The notes under the pieces: model-generated
Told to the model about the DNA's origin: nothing
The model's input: only the letters and a program-made list of their open reading frames with translations
Databases searched by the model: none
Origin: Cyathus striatus
Lineage: Eukaryota; Basidiomycota; Agaricomycetes; Agaricales; Nidulariaceae
Length of the DNA stretch: 64,000 nt
Assembly: GCA_025738555.1 (NCBI GenBank)
Contig: JAOVFP010000003.1
Span: 2,294,001 to 2,358,000, forward strand
Direction: 5' to 3'
Shown here: piece by piece, positions 11,861 to 24,509 of the stretch
Layout of the letters: the number at the start of each line of letters is the position of its first letter
Position numbering within the stretch: the first letter of the stretch is position 1
Program-made: the position numbers and the translations under genes

Positions 11861-12339
11861 AAGTTCAAGTGTACAGTAAGTATACACTAATCACTACTAT
11901 AGCTACTGCTCTGTTCTCATACCCCCACCTAATGTTTTCTACAACTCCACTCAACAATTCCCACACACTCCACCTGCCTTTATTTACACACATTTGCATG
12001 TGTGTTGTACTATCCATCACTTACATCAACTTAAATATTCATCATTGTGATGTCACCATATGAACACACCATGGGATTGTTGATGGGCACTCTACCTAGT
12101 CATCATCCTTAACAGTGAGCAAGTCTTTTCTTAAATTTTTAGCTCAGTTCTTGCTCTTTTTCTTTCAATCTTTTTGCATCACTTAATGTAAGTTGTTATA
12201 CACATAGACCACATTATATTAAGTAAATAAACTTATAGAAAATGCAAGTTACATATGTTTTAGTCCTTTATGATAATATGTTCCATGCTTTGTACAGTAG
12301 ATTATGTGATTTGTTGGAAAAGTGTATTAATTGTGTGGG

Positions 12340-13350
12340 ACAGTAAGAGCGGAGGCATGGGAAACTATGAGCAGGAGGGCGGGAGATAATGAACAGAGGT
12401 CAGAATGATGAGCGAAAGCGTGGGAAATTTCGAGCGGGGATGCGAACAGCAGTGAACAACAGAAGCGGAGGTGTGGGAAGTAGAAGCAGACAGCAATGAG
12501 CACCAGAAGTGAAAAGCGGAGGGCGTGGGAAAATATGAGCAGGAAGGCAGGAAAGTGAAAAGAGGTTGGAATGATCAGCGAAAGCGTGGGAAAATGTTGA
12601 GCAGGGATGCGGACAGCAGTGAATAGCAGAAGCAGAGGCATGGGAAATATAAGTGGACAGCAGTGAGCATCAGAAGTGAAAAGCGGAGGTGTGGGAAAAT
12701 ATGAGTGGGAGGGTGAGAATGATGAAATGCACAGGAAATTGTGAGCGGATTAGAGAAGTGAAAGCATGGGAAATGCTGAGTGGAAAGTGGACAGCAGTGA
12801 ACAGCAGAATAATAATGGAAGCATGGGAAATCATGAGTGGGAGGGCAGGATAGTATGAGTAGAGATTAGAATGATAGCAGAAGTGTGGGAGATTCCGAAA
12901 ATTCCGTACGGATTCTGCACGGATTCCGCGCGGATCCGTACAGAACACCTGGCTAAGTGTAAAGAGCTCTATAATTCAGACATTGCACAATAAATATCTA
13001 TAATAATGTATACAGTATACATTAATATATTGGAAGAAAACTTAGCAAATTAATGAAAGGTGGAAGCATGGGAAATTATAAGTGTGATAGCAGAGGGAGA
13101 CATTGAACACATGTCACAAAGGTATGTAAGCATGAATGTTAAGCAGAGGTATGGGAAATTATGAGCAGAGGTGCAGGTGATAATGAGTAGAGCATGGGAA
13201 ACATTGAGTGCAAAAGTATGTAGGCACGATATGTTAAGCAGAAGTGTGGGAAATTATGAGCAGAGGTATGTGCAACAATGAGTATGCACAAATTAATGGG
13301 AAATGAGTAAACATTGAATTATAGGCATGGGAAAGAATGAGTGGGGGGTT
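12340..13350. repeat. Degenerate satellite, GTGGGAAATNATGAGC-type units
   Basis: Units resembling AGCGGAGGCGTGGGAAATTATGAGC in variable form recur from 12340 to 12900 and again from 13040 to 13350, interrupted by the conserved block at 12888-12970. Reading frames across it are low-complexity by-products. Confidence 0.8.
12888..12970. repeat. Partial copy of the CTGTACAG MITE-like element
   Basis: ACAGAACACCTGGCTAAGTG plus TAAAGAGCTC is identical to the right end of the element at 28435-29204. Upstream, GATTCCG/GTACGGATTCTGCACGG resembles that element's interior. This copy keeps CpG where the 28-29 kb copy has TpG or CpA. Confidence 0.7.
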
Positions 13351-13399
13351 GGGAAATAACACAAACTACTATATGTATTATTGTAAGGTATTCCATACA

Positions 13400-13735
13400 A
13401 TACAATTGTAGAACTTGCTTATTTTTCAAGTAAAAGTTAAGTTCCCTTGAGTAAAATTAAGTTTCTCACTTATTTTTTTGAAGTAAAAGTTAAGTTCCAT
13501 TGATTGGAGTCAAGTCCCTCACTTATTTTTTTGAGTGAAAGTTAAGTTCCATCAAGTGGAGTTGAGTTTCTTGCTTATAATATTTTTCAAGTGTCAGTTG
13601 AGTGGAGTTAAGTTCCTCACTCACACTAAATTTGAGTGGAAGGTAAGTTACCATTGAGTTACCTTCAAGTGGAAAATGCCACTCAACTCCACTTGAATTT
13701 GAGTTGAGTTCCATTCAAGTTCCATAACAAAAAAC
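13400..13735. repeat. Second AGTTGAGTTCC satellite block
   Basis: Units of AAAGTTAAGTTCCNTTGAGT with ACTTATTTTTTTGAG spacers, like 11318-11860. A third short block (14400-14485) ends in AAAAGTTGACAGCC like the right end at 11706. Confidence 0.75.
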
Positions 13736-14489
13736 ACATACTTTATGATTGTGCTCATTGTTATCATGATCCCTTAGCTTGTTGTTTCCCATGCCTACCC
13801 CTGCCATCACATCATCCATCAAATCCTTGATCATTCCACTTGCTTCTGATGCATTGATGGTGATTGTGTCACACTTCTTCCATCATCATGCTCAACAGTG
13901 AGCACATATTTTGTGCATTCTTCTCTCAGTTTTTCGATTTTTCCTGTGATTTTTTTTGTACAATGTGGAGTTAGTTATTTTGTATGTAATATAACATCTT
14001 AGTTGTATAAATATCATGCACTGTGCTTATAGAAAACATTACATGAGTAGTAATAATTTTAGCTTTTCATACTATTTCATAGGTAGTTTAGCTGTACTGT
14101 CAAAGCATTTAATATACATTCATATTCACAAAAAAAATCAAGAGGAATCACCCAAGAACTCAACCAGAAATGAAATTAATGGGTGCTCACTGTTTATGAC
14201 AATGACAAGGCACATGAACATGATCAAATGTGCCATGGAAAACAATGTGTGGCACTCATTGATAATTTGATGGACAGATCAAATTAATGATTGACATTCA
14301 GGGGCATGGGAAATAATGAGTGTGGAGGCACAATAGCAAGTAAGCATTAATCTAGCAATCCATAGCAGTGTTGGAATATCTGTCATATACCATACAATTT
14401 ACATTTTTCAAGTTACAGGTAAGTTCTGAAGTTGAGTTCTAGTCAAGTTCCAGTTGAGTTCCATTTGAGTTATCAGTAACTTGAAAAGT

Positions 14490-16350
14490 TGACAGCCTGA
14501 TTTAAAAGTACTGCACAAGAGTATAATAGAATCTATGATAGGAAAAAACTGCAAGTGCAGTGTGAGATGATGCATGTTGATCTTGCAGTTTACCTGCACT
14601 AGTTAAATACAACATAGGAAATAAAGGTGAAAATAGCCAAATAAATTGAAAGTGAAATTGAAGATAGTAGGTATCAAAGGGGAGAGGAAGCACAAGCTTG
14701 TGTTAGTCCTGAGCAACACCACCACGTTTGATCAATCCAGTTAATAGTATAAGTACTTTACATCTATTTATTCAGATTAGTAAATTTATCTCTTTGTGTT
14801 ACAATCTGAGCTGGTCTTGTGATATCTGGTCTTGTGATATAATAATCACATGACTTGTCACTACACTTGTAAGTTGTATGACAAAGTCAAAGTCTAAACA
14901 GTTACAATGTAGAGTTGTACACTAATGAACTTAGTGGTGTTCTCACAGTAACACTTGAGAAGCGAATAGAAGTAGCAATGTTCTGGGTCTGAGGTGTTCT
15001 CAAAGAGGTGATAGAGAGGAGTAGCCAGCTATATTGGATGATAGCTAAACTAAGATCAAGCTGAAGAAGCTTGATCAGAATACATGAGCTATTTATACAG
15101 AAGAAGCATGGTCTGTTCGCAGAAAGGTATGCTACTATAAATAAAGTCCATGACTTGCCATGACTCAGCAGAGGTCTAAGAAAAGATGAAACATGTACAT
15201 AAATAGATGAAATGTATCAGTAAGCAAAGTCTATGCCAGTAGTATGACAAACCAGGGTGGCAGGGATCAGTGAGGGGTAAGGGGTAAGGGGTAAGGGATG
15301 ATGAAGGTGAAACAAGTATCATACTATAAATAGAATGGGATGAGTAAGTAAGAAGATATAAATAGAAGGGTCATGTGAAAAAGAGATAGTCTGGCAGGGT
15401 TGAGATGGAAAAAGTGTAACACTTTGGCCTCTTTCTTGATAGAGCTTTCACCAAGCATTCACTGAACTTCAAGTGACAGAACATTCTCTTTTCATGTAGA
15501 CAATTCATTTGAAATAAATGTATCCACCTGTATCCATCAACAGCCTTTGCTTGGGGATTGAATATTATATTTCCAAATAGTCTCTGAAATTTGCAATGAC
15601 TTCGAACATTTTTACAGGGACTTGTTGAAGACCTGAAGATCAACCTGGTAGGAATGATTTTGTACTTCATTTCTGTTCAAGAAGACAAGAGGTTGTAGGA
15701 CACTGAGCCCATTGATAGTGTGTGCACTCAGCTTGTAGTAGAAGCACTTGGGGCCTTCTAAAGGAATAATACATAAAGGTCAATGCTGATAGTAATATCC
15801 AGTGTCAAGACCAGTATTTCTATGTAAGGTCAGGAGCATAAATGTAGGAAGTGTGGGACAGAAGGACCATTGGCTTCAGCTTATATGCTGTGCCCCTTGT
15901 CATTCTCATGGTCCAAGTATTTTGAAGTGCAGAAGAGAGAGACAGGAGTGTGGAATAAGAGAGGGACAGGAGTGCAGAGTGCAGAGTCATTACTGTGGAA
16001 GCAATGATTAAGCCAGAAGTGAGTAGAACTCAAGGACAAGTAAGGAGGACCATAACTTAGTTGATATTCAAACTGAGTAATAGTAGTACAAGATGTGCTA
16101 CTTAAATACTATATGACTTCACTGATGACCAGTGAATGAATGGATGATAGTATACTAGTTGATAAGGATAATAAGATGGTGGCAAATGGTGGAGTAGTAT
16201 TTGAATATAATATATACCAAGGACAGACTAATGATTGAGATGAATGCTGAGACTAGTATACCCAGGGTACAATGGAGAAAGCATAATGGAGAATGGATAA
16301 TGAAACAGATGAGTAAGATGACATAGGAGCTCAGTGACCTTTAGTCAGAG
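14490..16350. other. No gene recognised; repeat relics
   Basis: Contains a hairpin (GATCAAGCT ... AGCTTGATC, about 15054-15076) close to a TTTATACA box, which could be an LTR relic, and a short GGGGTAA run (about 15274-15297). A minus-strand frame at 15670-15371 has no identifiable domain. Confidence 0.5.
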
Positions 16351-16352
16351 GA

Positions 16353-16774
16353 GTGGAAGGGAAACTGGATGAATGGAATCTATACAAGTCAATAAGTGCA
16401 AAGAGTGTGGAAAGGAAGGTCAGAGAAAAGGTTGGAAAGTACAGCTATGACACATCCCTGGTGTTTGAGCAGTTGGCATCACAGGCCAAGGTACAAAAAG
16501 TGCCAGGCCCATATGCATCACCTCCACCAAATGCTGCCTTGGTGGTCCAGCACATATCTCATACACTTGCTGCTGCTGCAGTTGAGAATCCAACTGTAAG
16601 CACTCTGGGTCTTGCAAATTTGGATGGGAGTGGAACAAACTCTTTGTATTATTCTCTCCAGGAACCTGTAAACCACCTTCATGCAGCTCAGGAAGAGTTG
16701 GAGTGAGGGGCCATGGAAGAGGCACTGGAGACGAAGGAGGAATATCAAGCAAAGGTGCTGTAGAGTGTAGTTAT
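16353..16774 (-). pseudogene. Ser/Pro-rich repeat family, fragment (split by the gypsy insertion)
   Basis: On the minus strand it reads LPELHEGGLQVPGEN and the CAGPPRQHLVEVMHMG region, matching copies at 57250-57560 and 36850-37080. Its continuation lies at 28116-28270, across the 11.3-kb gypsy insertion. It ends at the target-site sequence GTTAT (16770-16774). Parent gene function unknown. Confidence 0.7.
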
Positions 16775-17258
16775 TGTTACGATAAAGCTCTGGTTGGGAC
16801 ATTTATCATACAAGTCTGATAGTCACATGATTTATGAGTTTTTTAAAGAACAAGTAGATCAGTATTGAGTTTGAGTCTCTATTCATGAGCTCTTAAGTTG
16901 ATTAGACTTAAGTACAAGTGAAGTGAATGAATCAAAGTAAAGCTAGTTCGATTTAAGCTGAAGCTTGAGCTCTACAGCCCAAGTTACTACTGTTTAAATA
17001 CAAATGAGTTCATACTAATAATAAGTAGAAATGTAACCAAATAAGTCAAGATGCTGCACACTGACTGCACATTACTGTGGCACAGCAAGAAGAAAGAAAG
17101 ATATACTAAGTAAAGTAAAGTGACTCGAAATGAGTTGAGACGAAGTGACAACCATGTAAGTAAGAAGTCATGTGTTTGGTATTAAGGGTAATACCAAACA
17201 AGTCAATGAAAAGAAAAGAAAATATATGTAAATAGATAAAAGAAAGAAAATCATAACA
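16775..17258 (-). mobile_element. Ty3/gypsy LTR (3' LTR of a minus-strand element), 484 bp
   Basis: Begins TGTTACGATAAAG and ends AAAATCATAACA, so the ends form TGTTA/TAACA. It is flanked outside by GTTAT (16770-16774), repeated after the matching LTR end at 28115. The last 57 bp (17202-17258) are identical to 28059-28115. Inside is a perfect hairpin (GTTTGGTATTA, 17174-17184, with 17189-17199). On the minus strand GAATTGGGGATAA lies just before the LTR, as a polypurine tract should. Confidence 0.88.
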
Positions 17259-17265
17259 TTATCCC

Positions 17266-17510
17266 CAATTCAAAGGGTGAAGTTCACCATAACTTCACTA
17301 ATATCAGTTGCCTGGATAGAAGTCCCTGAGGGCATCATAGTCATCTGGATCCTCTGTCTTGACGAGGTGTTCCTCCCATGCCTGTTCCCCCAACTTACCA
17401 TTGGGTTGAATTCCACAGAAGTAAAACTTCTCCAATTTGACCTTCTTGCCTCTCTCTCTCTCCCATCAGTCCTCTCTGTGGGAATGGAACCCCTTCCCAT
17501 CCTTCAACTC
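17266..17510 (-). pseudogene. Gypsy accessory ORF, 3' part (interrupted by the KDZ element)
   Basis: Minus-strand frame contains FYFCGIQPNGKLGEQAWEEH and DPDDYDALRDFYPGN then a stop, just before the polypurine tract and LTR. It continues the frame ending at 26403: counting the 10-bp target duplication once joins the two parts in phase. One TGA interrupts it near 17457. Function unknown; accessory frames between integrase and the 3' LTR occur in some fungal gypsy elements. Confidence 0.7.
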
Positions 17511-17543
17511 CCCCTGCCCCAGTATATTGCACTGCCCCACGAG

Positions 17544-18165
17544 ATCAGGTGGACTTCAGGTAGAGTCCAGGTAAAATCCTGGACTCCAGGTGGACTTTAG
17601 TGGACTTCAGGTGGACTCTACTGGACTTCAGGTAGTTTTTTATTTTGTGTCTACTCTACCTGGACTCTACCTGTACTTTACCTGAACTAAATAGGTAAGG
17701 CACTACCTAGACTCTACCTGGACTCTACCTGGACTCTACATGTACTAAGTAGTTGAGACATTACCTGGGGTTCACCTGGACTCTACCTGGACTCTACCTG
17801 GACTCTACATGTACTAAGTAGCTTAGACATTACCTGGAGTTCTCCTGGACTCTACCTGAACTCTACCTGGACTCTACATGTACTAAGTAGTTGAGACATT
17901 ACCTGAGGTTCACCTGGACTCCAGCTGGACTCTACCTGGACTCTACCTATACTAAGTAGCTTAGACATTACCTCGAGTTCACCTGGACTCTACCTGGACT
18001 CTACCTGTACTTGACCTGCACTAAGTAGCTGAGGCACTACCTGGACTCTACCTGTACTTGATCATATGAACTGCACCTGGACTGCACCTGGACTCTACAT
18101 GGACTTGATCTGTACAAAATAGCTGAAACACTATTTAGACTATACCTGTACTTTGTCTATAGTTT
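17544..18165. repeat. CCTGGACTCTA array, left subterminal of KDZ element
   Basis: First 100 bp carry ATCAGGTGGACTTCAGGTAG-type units; from about 17650 the opposite orientation CTACCTGGACTCTACCTGG dominates, with a higher-order unit of about 60 bp containing TACTAAGTAGCTGAGACATT. The right end of the element (26095-26369) has the same motif family, so the arrays are probably subterminal binding or hairpin regions. Confidence 0.85.
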
Positions 18166-18261
18166 GTACCTGATTAAATTTCACTCAGTTCTGTAAGTAT
18201 AATATATATTATAACAGAAGATACAAGCTTAATAGCAGATATTATACACCAAATTATATAT

Positions 18262-20607
18262 TCAATCCACTCTATCAATTTCAACTCCATCAATTTCAAC
18301 TTCATCATCATATGGAAGTTGTACTGCTTGCTGTGGTTGTTCATTCTGATTATTCCTTTTGCTTTGTTTTTGAACAACTCTTTGAGTATGAATATAAAGC
18401 AAAGCATGTGTAGTCCAATTGAAATTGTCAACACTCATTCTATTAAGAATTCCTTGAAAACCACCTAGCCAGGCATTTAACTGTTCACATGCCTACATAA
18501 TGTGTTAGAAATTAATAAAATGAGTAAAATAAAACTTACCTGAGTATTAAAAGCTCGTTTATAGTGTGGATTACCATTTATATCTCTTTCTACAACCACC
18601 AAATTTGGTGCTGACCCATTTAGAGGGCTTGGGTTGCAATAAGTGCAACATAAATAATCTCCAACTCTGTGATTTATATAATGATAAGAATCAACTATAA
18701 ATCTTGTTGTTGCTTTCCATATATTCCAGTTACGTGAAGTAATCAAATGCTTTAAAACTACACATGCTTTATCAATGCACACATAGCTTGGTCTTGACTC
18801 AGGAGTTGGATATATATCTTCTAAGAAATCCATAATTTGACTTGCACCTTCAGACTTTACAAATTTTGTCCATGCAATAACAACTCCACATGGTGCACAA
18901 AGTGTTTCCACACAATAAAATCGAGGAGCAACAAAGTAGTTATCTGGTTCCTGAGTCTGGCCAGCTGGCTCATCATGGGGCTGGTTATTCCTTTGATTTA
19001 GCTGGTGCATCCATGTAGGAGCACCTTCTTCTGCACTTCTCCTAATGATTCTTCTAATTCCAAGAACAGATTGTCTTCCAAATCGAGTAATATGACTAAA
19101 CCAGTTCTGTCTGTGGTTAACACATGTTTTAGAATTTGGTTCATGACGATTATAGCAATCTTTCATTCTGCACAATCCCTCATGTTGGCTCTCATGTCTC
19201 AGACAAAATACTCCGGTGCATGCATTTGCCAGTTTGGCTGAACAATCTTTATATGCACAATGAGTTGGCCCCATAACAATTCCATCTATCACTACCATTT
19301 TAACATCTGGCTCAACAGCATTATCTGTTTCCATTGCATTGTTATCTATATTTTGTAATTCTCTATTTTCAGCATTTTGTTGTAGTGGAGGAACAGACCA
19401 GTTTTCATCAATACCAACCACTGCTGCATCATCAGCAGGTGTAATAAAGTCAGCAGTAGCTTTATATGGATGAGTACACTCATTACAAGAATGATCCAGT
19501 GATTGACCAATAAGTCCATTTTGACCTAATTGTTCATATGCTTCCTTTGTTAATGCTTCTGTTGATATGTTATCAGGTACTTGCAAAAATGTATTCATTG
19601 AGACAGATATCTGTCTAACTGTTTCTTCAACAAAAGCTTTCCACACTTGCCGCCGTGAGATAGGTGGATATGTATTTTCTGCCCCATTTGAAAAAGTGTA
19701 ATTCCAAAATTCTGTATATGCAGCAGTTGATGCATGAAAATGATATACTGAATTAACAACCATATTTGTAAATGTTCTATCAGCCCAAATACTCTGACCA
19801 ATTTTTACATATTTTGCATTATTATAGAAGAGCTTATCCTTTGGACTAACTTGTGGATCTCGTGGAACATCAGAGCTTGCAGTAACACTTTTATGATCTG
19901 CATAATAAATAGCTTTACAGTTTGTACAAGAGCCAGCTACAATTGATGCATTTTTATATAGCTTAATTCCTTTCAAAAGTGTGATCTGTGTTCTATCACG
20001 TTCACGTGTGAGTACATGGATTGCTCGGCCAATACATCCCTTATTATTAGTTGAACAAGTAAGACGAGCTGGACAAATTAGCAGTACTGGTTCAATTTCA
20101 CTTGTGGAAATTGGCTTTAAAAGTTGCATAGTACTTGAATTTCTTTTATATGGGTCCAAGTCCAAAATAGTTATCATCTCATCTAGTTTTCTTGATATAG
20201 TACTTATCTGCATAGATGAACTCAAATATTGCTGATTATCAGATGCATTGAATAGTTGGGTATCTTCCATATTCTCTAACCCAATTTTTGCATCCAAATG
20301 AGCTTTTATAGCAGTTGAAAGTGCTTTAATCCAGCCATTAACAGGTACAGAATATTCATCTTGAAGTCTAGGATTTTTTGCTCTTGCATGCAAATTTAGA
20401 ATATCCACATTATTTGTTAATGAGAATAGAACTGTTAAAACTGTTGCCAAAGTAATCTCTGAGCTGAAATGATCTTGAACAAATGAAGAGAATAACTTGA
20501 ATGGAATGTCTGGAAATGAATCTTTGGGAGGGACTGCTTTAACTTGAGGTATAAAGGCAAGAAGTAAACATAGTGTCCATATTTGCAGAGCCCATTGATA
20601 ATTGAAA
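18262..20607 (-). CDS. KDZ transposase with CxC5/CxC6-type cysteine clusters
   Basis: Main exon 20607-18540 (its 5' acceptor is CAACAG; the upstream exon with the start is not resolved) and last exon 18492-18262, joined across a 47-bp intron. The first ~300 residues hold a CxC5-like cluster (CPARLTCSTNNKGCIGRAIH, CTNCKAIYYADH). The middle has a CxC6-like cluster (HCAYKDC, GVFCLRHESQHEGLC, CVNHRQNW). The RNase H-fold transposase region follows, with probable acidic residues in YVCIDKACVVLKH, FIVDSYHYINHR and ACEQLNAWL, the last in the 3' exon. The frame is open throughout, so this copy may be intact apart from the unlocated start. CxC clusters and KDZ cores travel together in basidiomycete KDZ elements, which supports the call. 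The accessory gene next door is transcribed in the same direction. Confidence 0.85.
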
Positions 20608-20639
20608 CTGTTGAAACAAAATTCAAAATTTATTAGCTA

Positions 20640-21000
20640 AAATTCAAATATTGAGAAATCAATGAAATTTGGCTGTTCAAAACCAATAGTATACATGAGA
20701 TTAGAAATACTGTCAATGTATTCTAACTCAAAATGTTCTATACATAACTACAATAATTTGCTGTTGAAAGCAAGTAAATATACATGAGTAAAAATACTGT
20801 TGAAGTATTTTACTCTACAGATAAGGCCTAGGTATTTAAATCCATTTGTTGAAAATGAAAGGAAAAATAAATAAATGAAATATAAATCCATTTGTTGAAA
20901 ATGGAAATGAATGACAGAACAGCATATTTAAACAACCACTTGTTGAAAGTGGAAATAAAGAAAACTATCAAATACTGTTGAAAGTATTTGATCTATAACA
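20640..21000. repeat. Short imperfect repeats around TTTGTTGAAAATGAAA
   Basis: CCATTTGTTGAAAATG occurs twice (about 20841 and 20888) with related CCACTTGTTGAAAGTGGAAA and ATACTGTTGAAAGTATTT hairpins. It separates the transposase from the accessory gene and is probably their intergenic region, though it may also hold the unresolved first exon of the transposase. Confidence 0.5.
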
Positions 21001-21030
21001 CTAGAAAAATTATCTTTTAAAAAACAACTC

Positions 21031-23481
21031 TTACAATTTTTTGGATTTCCCTTTGTCCTTCCTATGAGACCTCTTAGGCTTATCCTTTCCCTCTTTGTCA
21101 TCCTTACTCTTTCCTTTGTCTCCCTTGTCTTCTCTCTGTTTTCCCTTTCCTTTATTCTTTTTAACAACTTCCTCCTCACTTTCAGGATCATCTTCAGACT
21201 CTACCTCCCTCATTTGATTCTCATTTTCAGTGGCATCTCTTTTTCCTTCCAAAATACTCAATAAATTGTTAAAATTCGCTTTTTTCGATTTCCAGACCTT
21301 ATTGGTATCAACGCCTTCCTCCTGTTTCATCCATGCCATCATTTCAGGATAATAATGAAGTAATGGAAATACTCTGTTTGCATATGAGTAATATGTGGAT
21401 GGGGCTATCAAAAGACTAATAATCTGCTTCTTGTCAACTGTAGATTTTGATGCAGCCTCAATTGTACTCAGATCTGGTTGGTGTTTATTCCAGATCCTCT
21501 CAATAAGTTCATATTTTTCATATGTTGCATGGATATCTTGTTCTTTACTCAATTTCTTAAGTAGGCGCTCAGGAATATTGAAATGAGAAATTAGCATTGC
21601 ATTGGCAATGTCCTCATGTGACTCTGAGGAGCCTGAAGGTTTGGATACCATGAGTCCAGTACTCTCACTCTTCTGCTCAATATTTGCACCATCCTTGTAA
21701 AAATTGAGTTTATAATATATTACTAAATAAAATTCAACTTACAGCCAAAACTTCAATGAAATATTTCTTCTGATCACTCAATTTCCAGTGTGCACTAATG
21801 GGCTTTTTCTTCTGACATATATTCAAATACTTTCCTTTCAGACTCCAGTAACCATTTTCACAAATAGAAATTCGGGCATTTCGCTCTATTCATCCTGTTA
21901 GAACAGTGCTTAAAATAAATTTAAAGAACTTACTAGCAACTGGAGAGTATGTATTCCCCAAGGTTTCAAGAATATTATAAAAGTCAGATGATGGTTCTTG
22001 ATCCGTGATAACAAAGTCAGGTTCTGAAGTATCAGACTTAAAGAACAGTCTAATATCTCCCTTGATGTTTGGAGTTGTAATGAAAGGATCTATAAAAAGT
22101 TAACAAATGAATAGATAGTTGTTAATATTAATTAACATACCTTCCTCTTCATCACCATAATTGTAGGTGTTACCTGTGGCTCGTCCTCGTGAAAACCCTC
22201 CCACTGTGCGTGATGCACCCTGGAGGTAGTCTGTAGACATCTCACTTGGAGTTGATGATGCAGAACTATGTGAGATTGAACGTCGAGACACCTTGCTTGT
22301 TGACCTTGTATCACTTGACCTAGCCTGAGGACTGGAAGGAGCACGTCCACGCTTGAGAACAGGTTTTGCTTTCTTGGGAGTGATATCAGTATCAACATCC
22401 ATTGCTGCATCATTTACACTTTCACTCCCAGATTCTGTTGAACTTCCTGATTCAGATGAGCTCTCATTCTCAGATTTCTTACTACCCAATTCTATGTCTT
22501 GAAGTTGAAATTCCAAAGGTAGGAGTGTTTCCTCCTCAACAGAAGTATTCGTCTGTTTGACAGACCCTGAAGCCACCTGAGATCCAAGGTGTAGAGGTTT
22601 TTCCTCCTCATTCAATATATCTTGAAATCCCAAAGGTACCTCATTCAATATGTTCTTACTCCCTGAGGCAGAAATATTGGTCTGCTTGTTAGACCCTGCA
22701 ATCACCTGAGATCCAAGAGGTAGGAGTGTTTCCTCCTCGTTCAATATATCCTTACTCCCTGGGGTAGAAACATTGGTCTGCTTGTTAGACCCTGCAACCA
22801 CCTGAAATTCAAGAGGTAGGAGTGTTTCCTCCTCATTCAATGTATCCTTACATCCTGAGACAGAAATATTGGTCTGAGATTCCAGAGAAGGTTCCTTCTC
22901 ATTTAAAGCTTCCTTACTCCCTGAGACAGAACTATTGGTCTTTTTGATAGACCTCATATTTCCAGAAGTACCAGAGGTATTGGCCTGCTTGATAGACCCT
23001 ACAGCCATTTGAGATTCTAGAGGTAGGAGTGTTTCCTCCTCATTCAGTGTGTCCTTATTCCCTGAGGCAGAAGCTTGGGTCTGCTTGATAGACCCAGTAT
23101 TTGTCATAGTACGAGGGGGAGGAGCAATAGAAACATTCTCCTCTGCCAGTACTTTTTCAGCCCTGTAAAAATGTTAGATTGTTAAATAATGATTATAATA
23201 TTGAAATATGGGGTCAAATGTTGAGGAGTATCTGCATTCTGATCTTCTTCCAATCTCTGGATTGATGTTTTCCTTTTTATGAATTTAATTAGATGCCTCA
23301 GTCCAGGAATATATTGAGATACATACTTTGAGCCTTTTTTCTTCTTTTCCTTAGCTGCCTTGGCACCTTTACCTTGAGCCTTGGACACCCCCACAGCACC
23401 TCCAGCCTCCTCCTGACTAGCAGATGCAGATGCAGCAGCAGCAGCAGCAGCAGTATTTGATGATTTTCTAGTAGTCATCAT
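21031..23481 (-). CDS. KDZ-element accessory gene: basic/acidic protein with peptide repeats
   Basis: Multi-exon gene, start at 23481 or 23478 (MMTTRKSSNTAAAAAAASA). Exon 1 has a poly-Ala and Lys-rich stretch (KEKKKKGSK). A large exon (about 23163-22142) encodes six or so ~35-residue repeats of the type KQTNxSxSGxKDxLNEEETLLPLExQ, then a Ser/Glu-rich stretch and a basic segment (KKAKPVLKRGRAP). Further exons (about 22090-21740) include ARISICENGYWSLKGKYLN. The last exon (21693-21031) holds NIPERLLKKLSKEQDIHATYEKY and a Lys/Glu-rich tail (KGKGKQREDKGDKGKSK). Composition suggests a nuclear or chromatin-binding protein. I do not recognise the family; it sits inside the KDZ element, so a role in transposition is inferred from position only. 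Confidence 0.6.
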
Positions 23482-23757
23482 ATTGAAATATATCAAAAAA
23501 CAGCAGTGAAATGTTCAGAAACAAGTAAACTGTAGGGTTGCAAGTGGAAGGGAAGAAAGAACCTTCAGGTTCGTGATGCCGTATATTTGACATTCTAGCA
23601 GCTGTTGTTATTGGCTGTCTAAAATAAATAACCTGGCACATGTCCGCTTTTTATCTAAAAATAAATAGCGGCCTTTGGGATCCTTTGAGTTTGGTGCAGC
23701 GGCAGCAGCTATAGCCGGTCATGTGACCACCTGGATAGACTAAATTGAGAATGATCA

Positions 23758-23936
23758 GTAATGCTTGCAAAAATAGATAGTGGTATCGATTGTAATAAAA
23801 AAGTGGTTAAGGGATCGCTTCCACAATTAGAAGAACAATCAGTATTGCTTACAAAAATAGATGATGGTATCGATTGTAATAGCAAAGTAGTTAAGGGATC
23901 GATTCCACAATTAGAATGGGAAGTAAGGGGAAGGCG
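23758..23936. repeat. Tandem duplication of a ~87-bp unit (in frame)
   Basis: Two copies of a unit containing GGTATCGATTGTAAT, AAGGGATCG and CCACAATTAGAA. On the plus strand it reads a two-copy peptide repeat with KIDxGIDCN and KVVKGSxPQLE. Substitutions are not biased to third positions, so coding is unproven. Confidence 0.7.
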
Positions 23937-24179
23937 ACAACAAAAATTGATGTAAAGTTTTGGATTGCTCCGCAAATATTTCTGCTATTTTATCCCCAAA
24001 CTCATGCTCACTAGTTTCTGGCTAACTTATCATATGCCATGGTATTTGGCCAACACTAATCACCATTCATAATAGTAAATAATATGCTATATGTACACTA
24101 ACAGTAGCCAATTTTAAGAACCTTGTGACAGGCTGAAGCTACTCGACGACAGGCAATGGCAGGAGGCTCCATGCGGACT

Positions 24180-24500
24180 CCCCCCCCCACCTCCCTCCTC
24201 TATGCCATCTCTCCCCCTATGCTTTCCTCTACACTATCCCTCCTCTACGCTGTCTCCCCCTCTACGCTGTCTCCCCCTCTACACTTCCCCCCTCTATGCT
24301 GTCTCTGTCTCCCCCCTCTACACTATCCCACCCCTCTATGCTGTCTCCATCTCCCCCCTCTACGCTATCCCCCCTCTATCCTGCCTCCATCTCCTCCCTC
24401 TGCGCTGTCTCCCTCTCTACACCCTCTACGCTATTCCCTTTCTATGCTATTCCCCTTCTACACTATCCCCCTGTACGTTATTCCCCCTGTATGCCATCAT
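24180..24500. repeat. Pyrimidine-rich minisatellite, CTCTACGCTGTCTCCCC-type units
   Basis: Nearly pure pyrimidine plus strand with ACGC/ATGC punctuation every 12-20 bp. All frames stay open by composition, producing artefactual long frames. It abruptly switches to a purine-rich plus strand after 24510. Confidence 0.85.
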
Positions 24501-24509
24501 TCATTCTGC

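Noticed and set aside
15274..15297. GGGGTAA run as interstitial telomere
   Set aside because: Only about three units and not the TTAGGG word order.
16353..16706. Plus-strand 117-codon frame
   Set aside because: Has no ATG start, and family copies at 37 and 57 kb are consistent with the minus strand.
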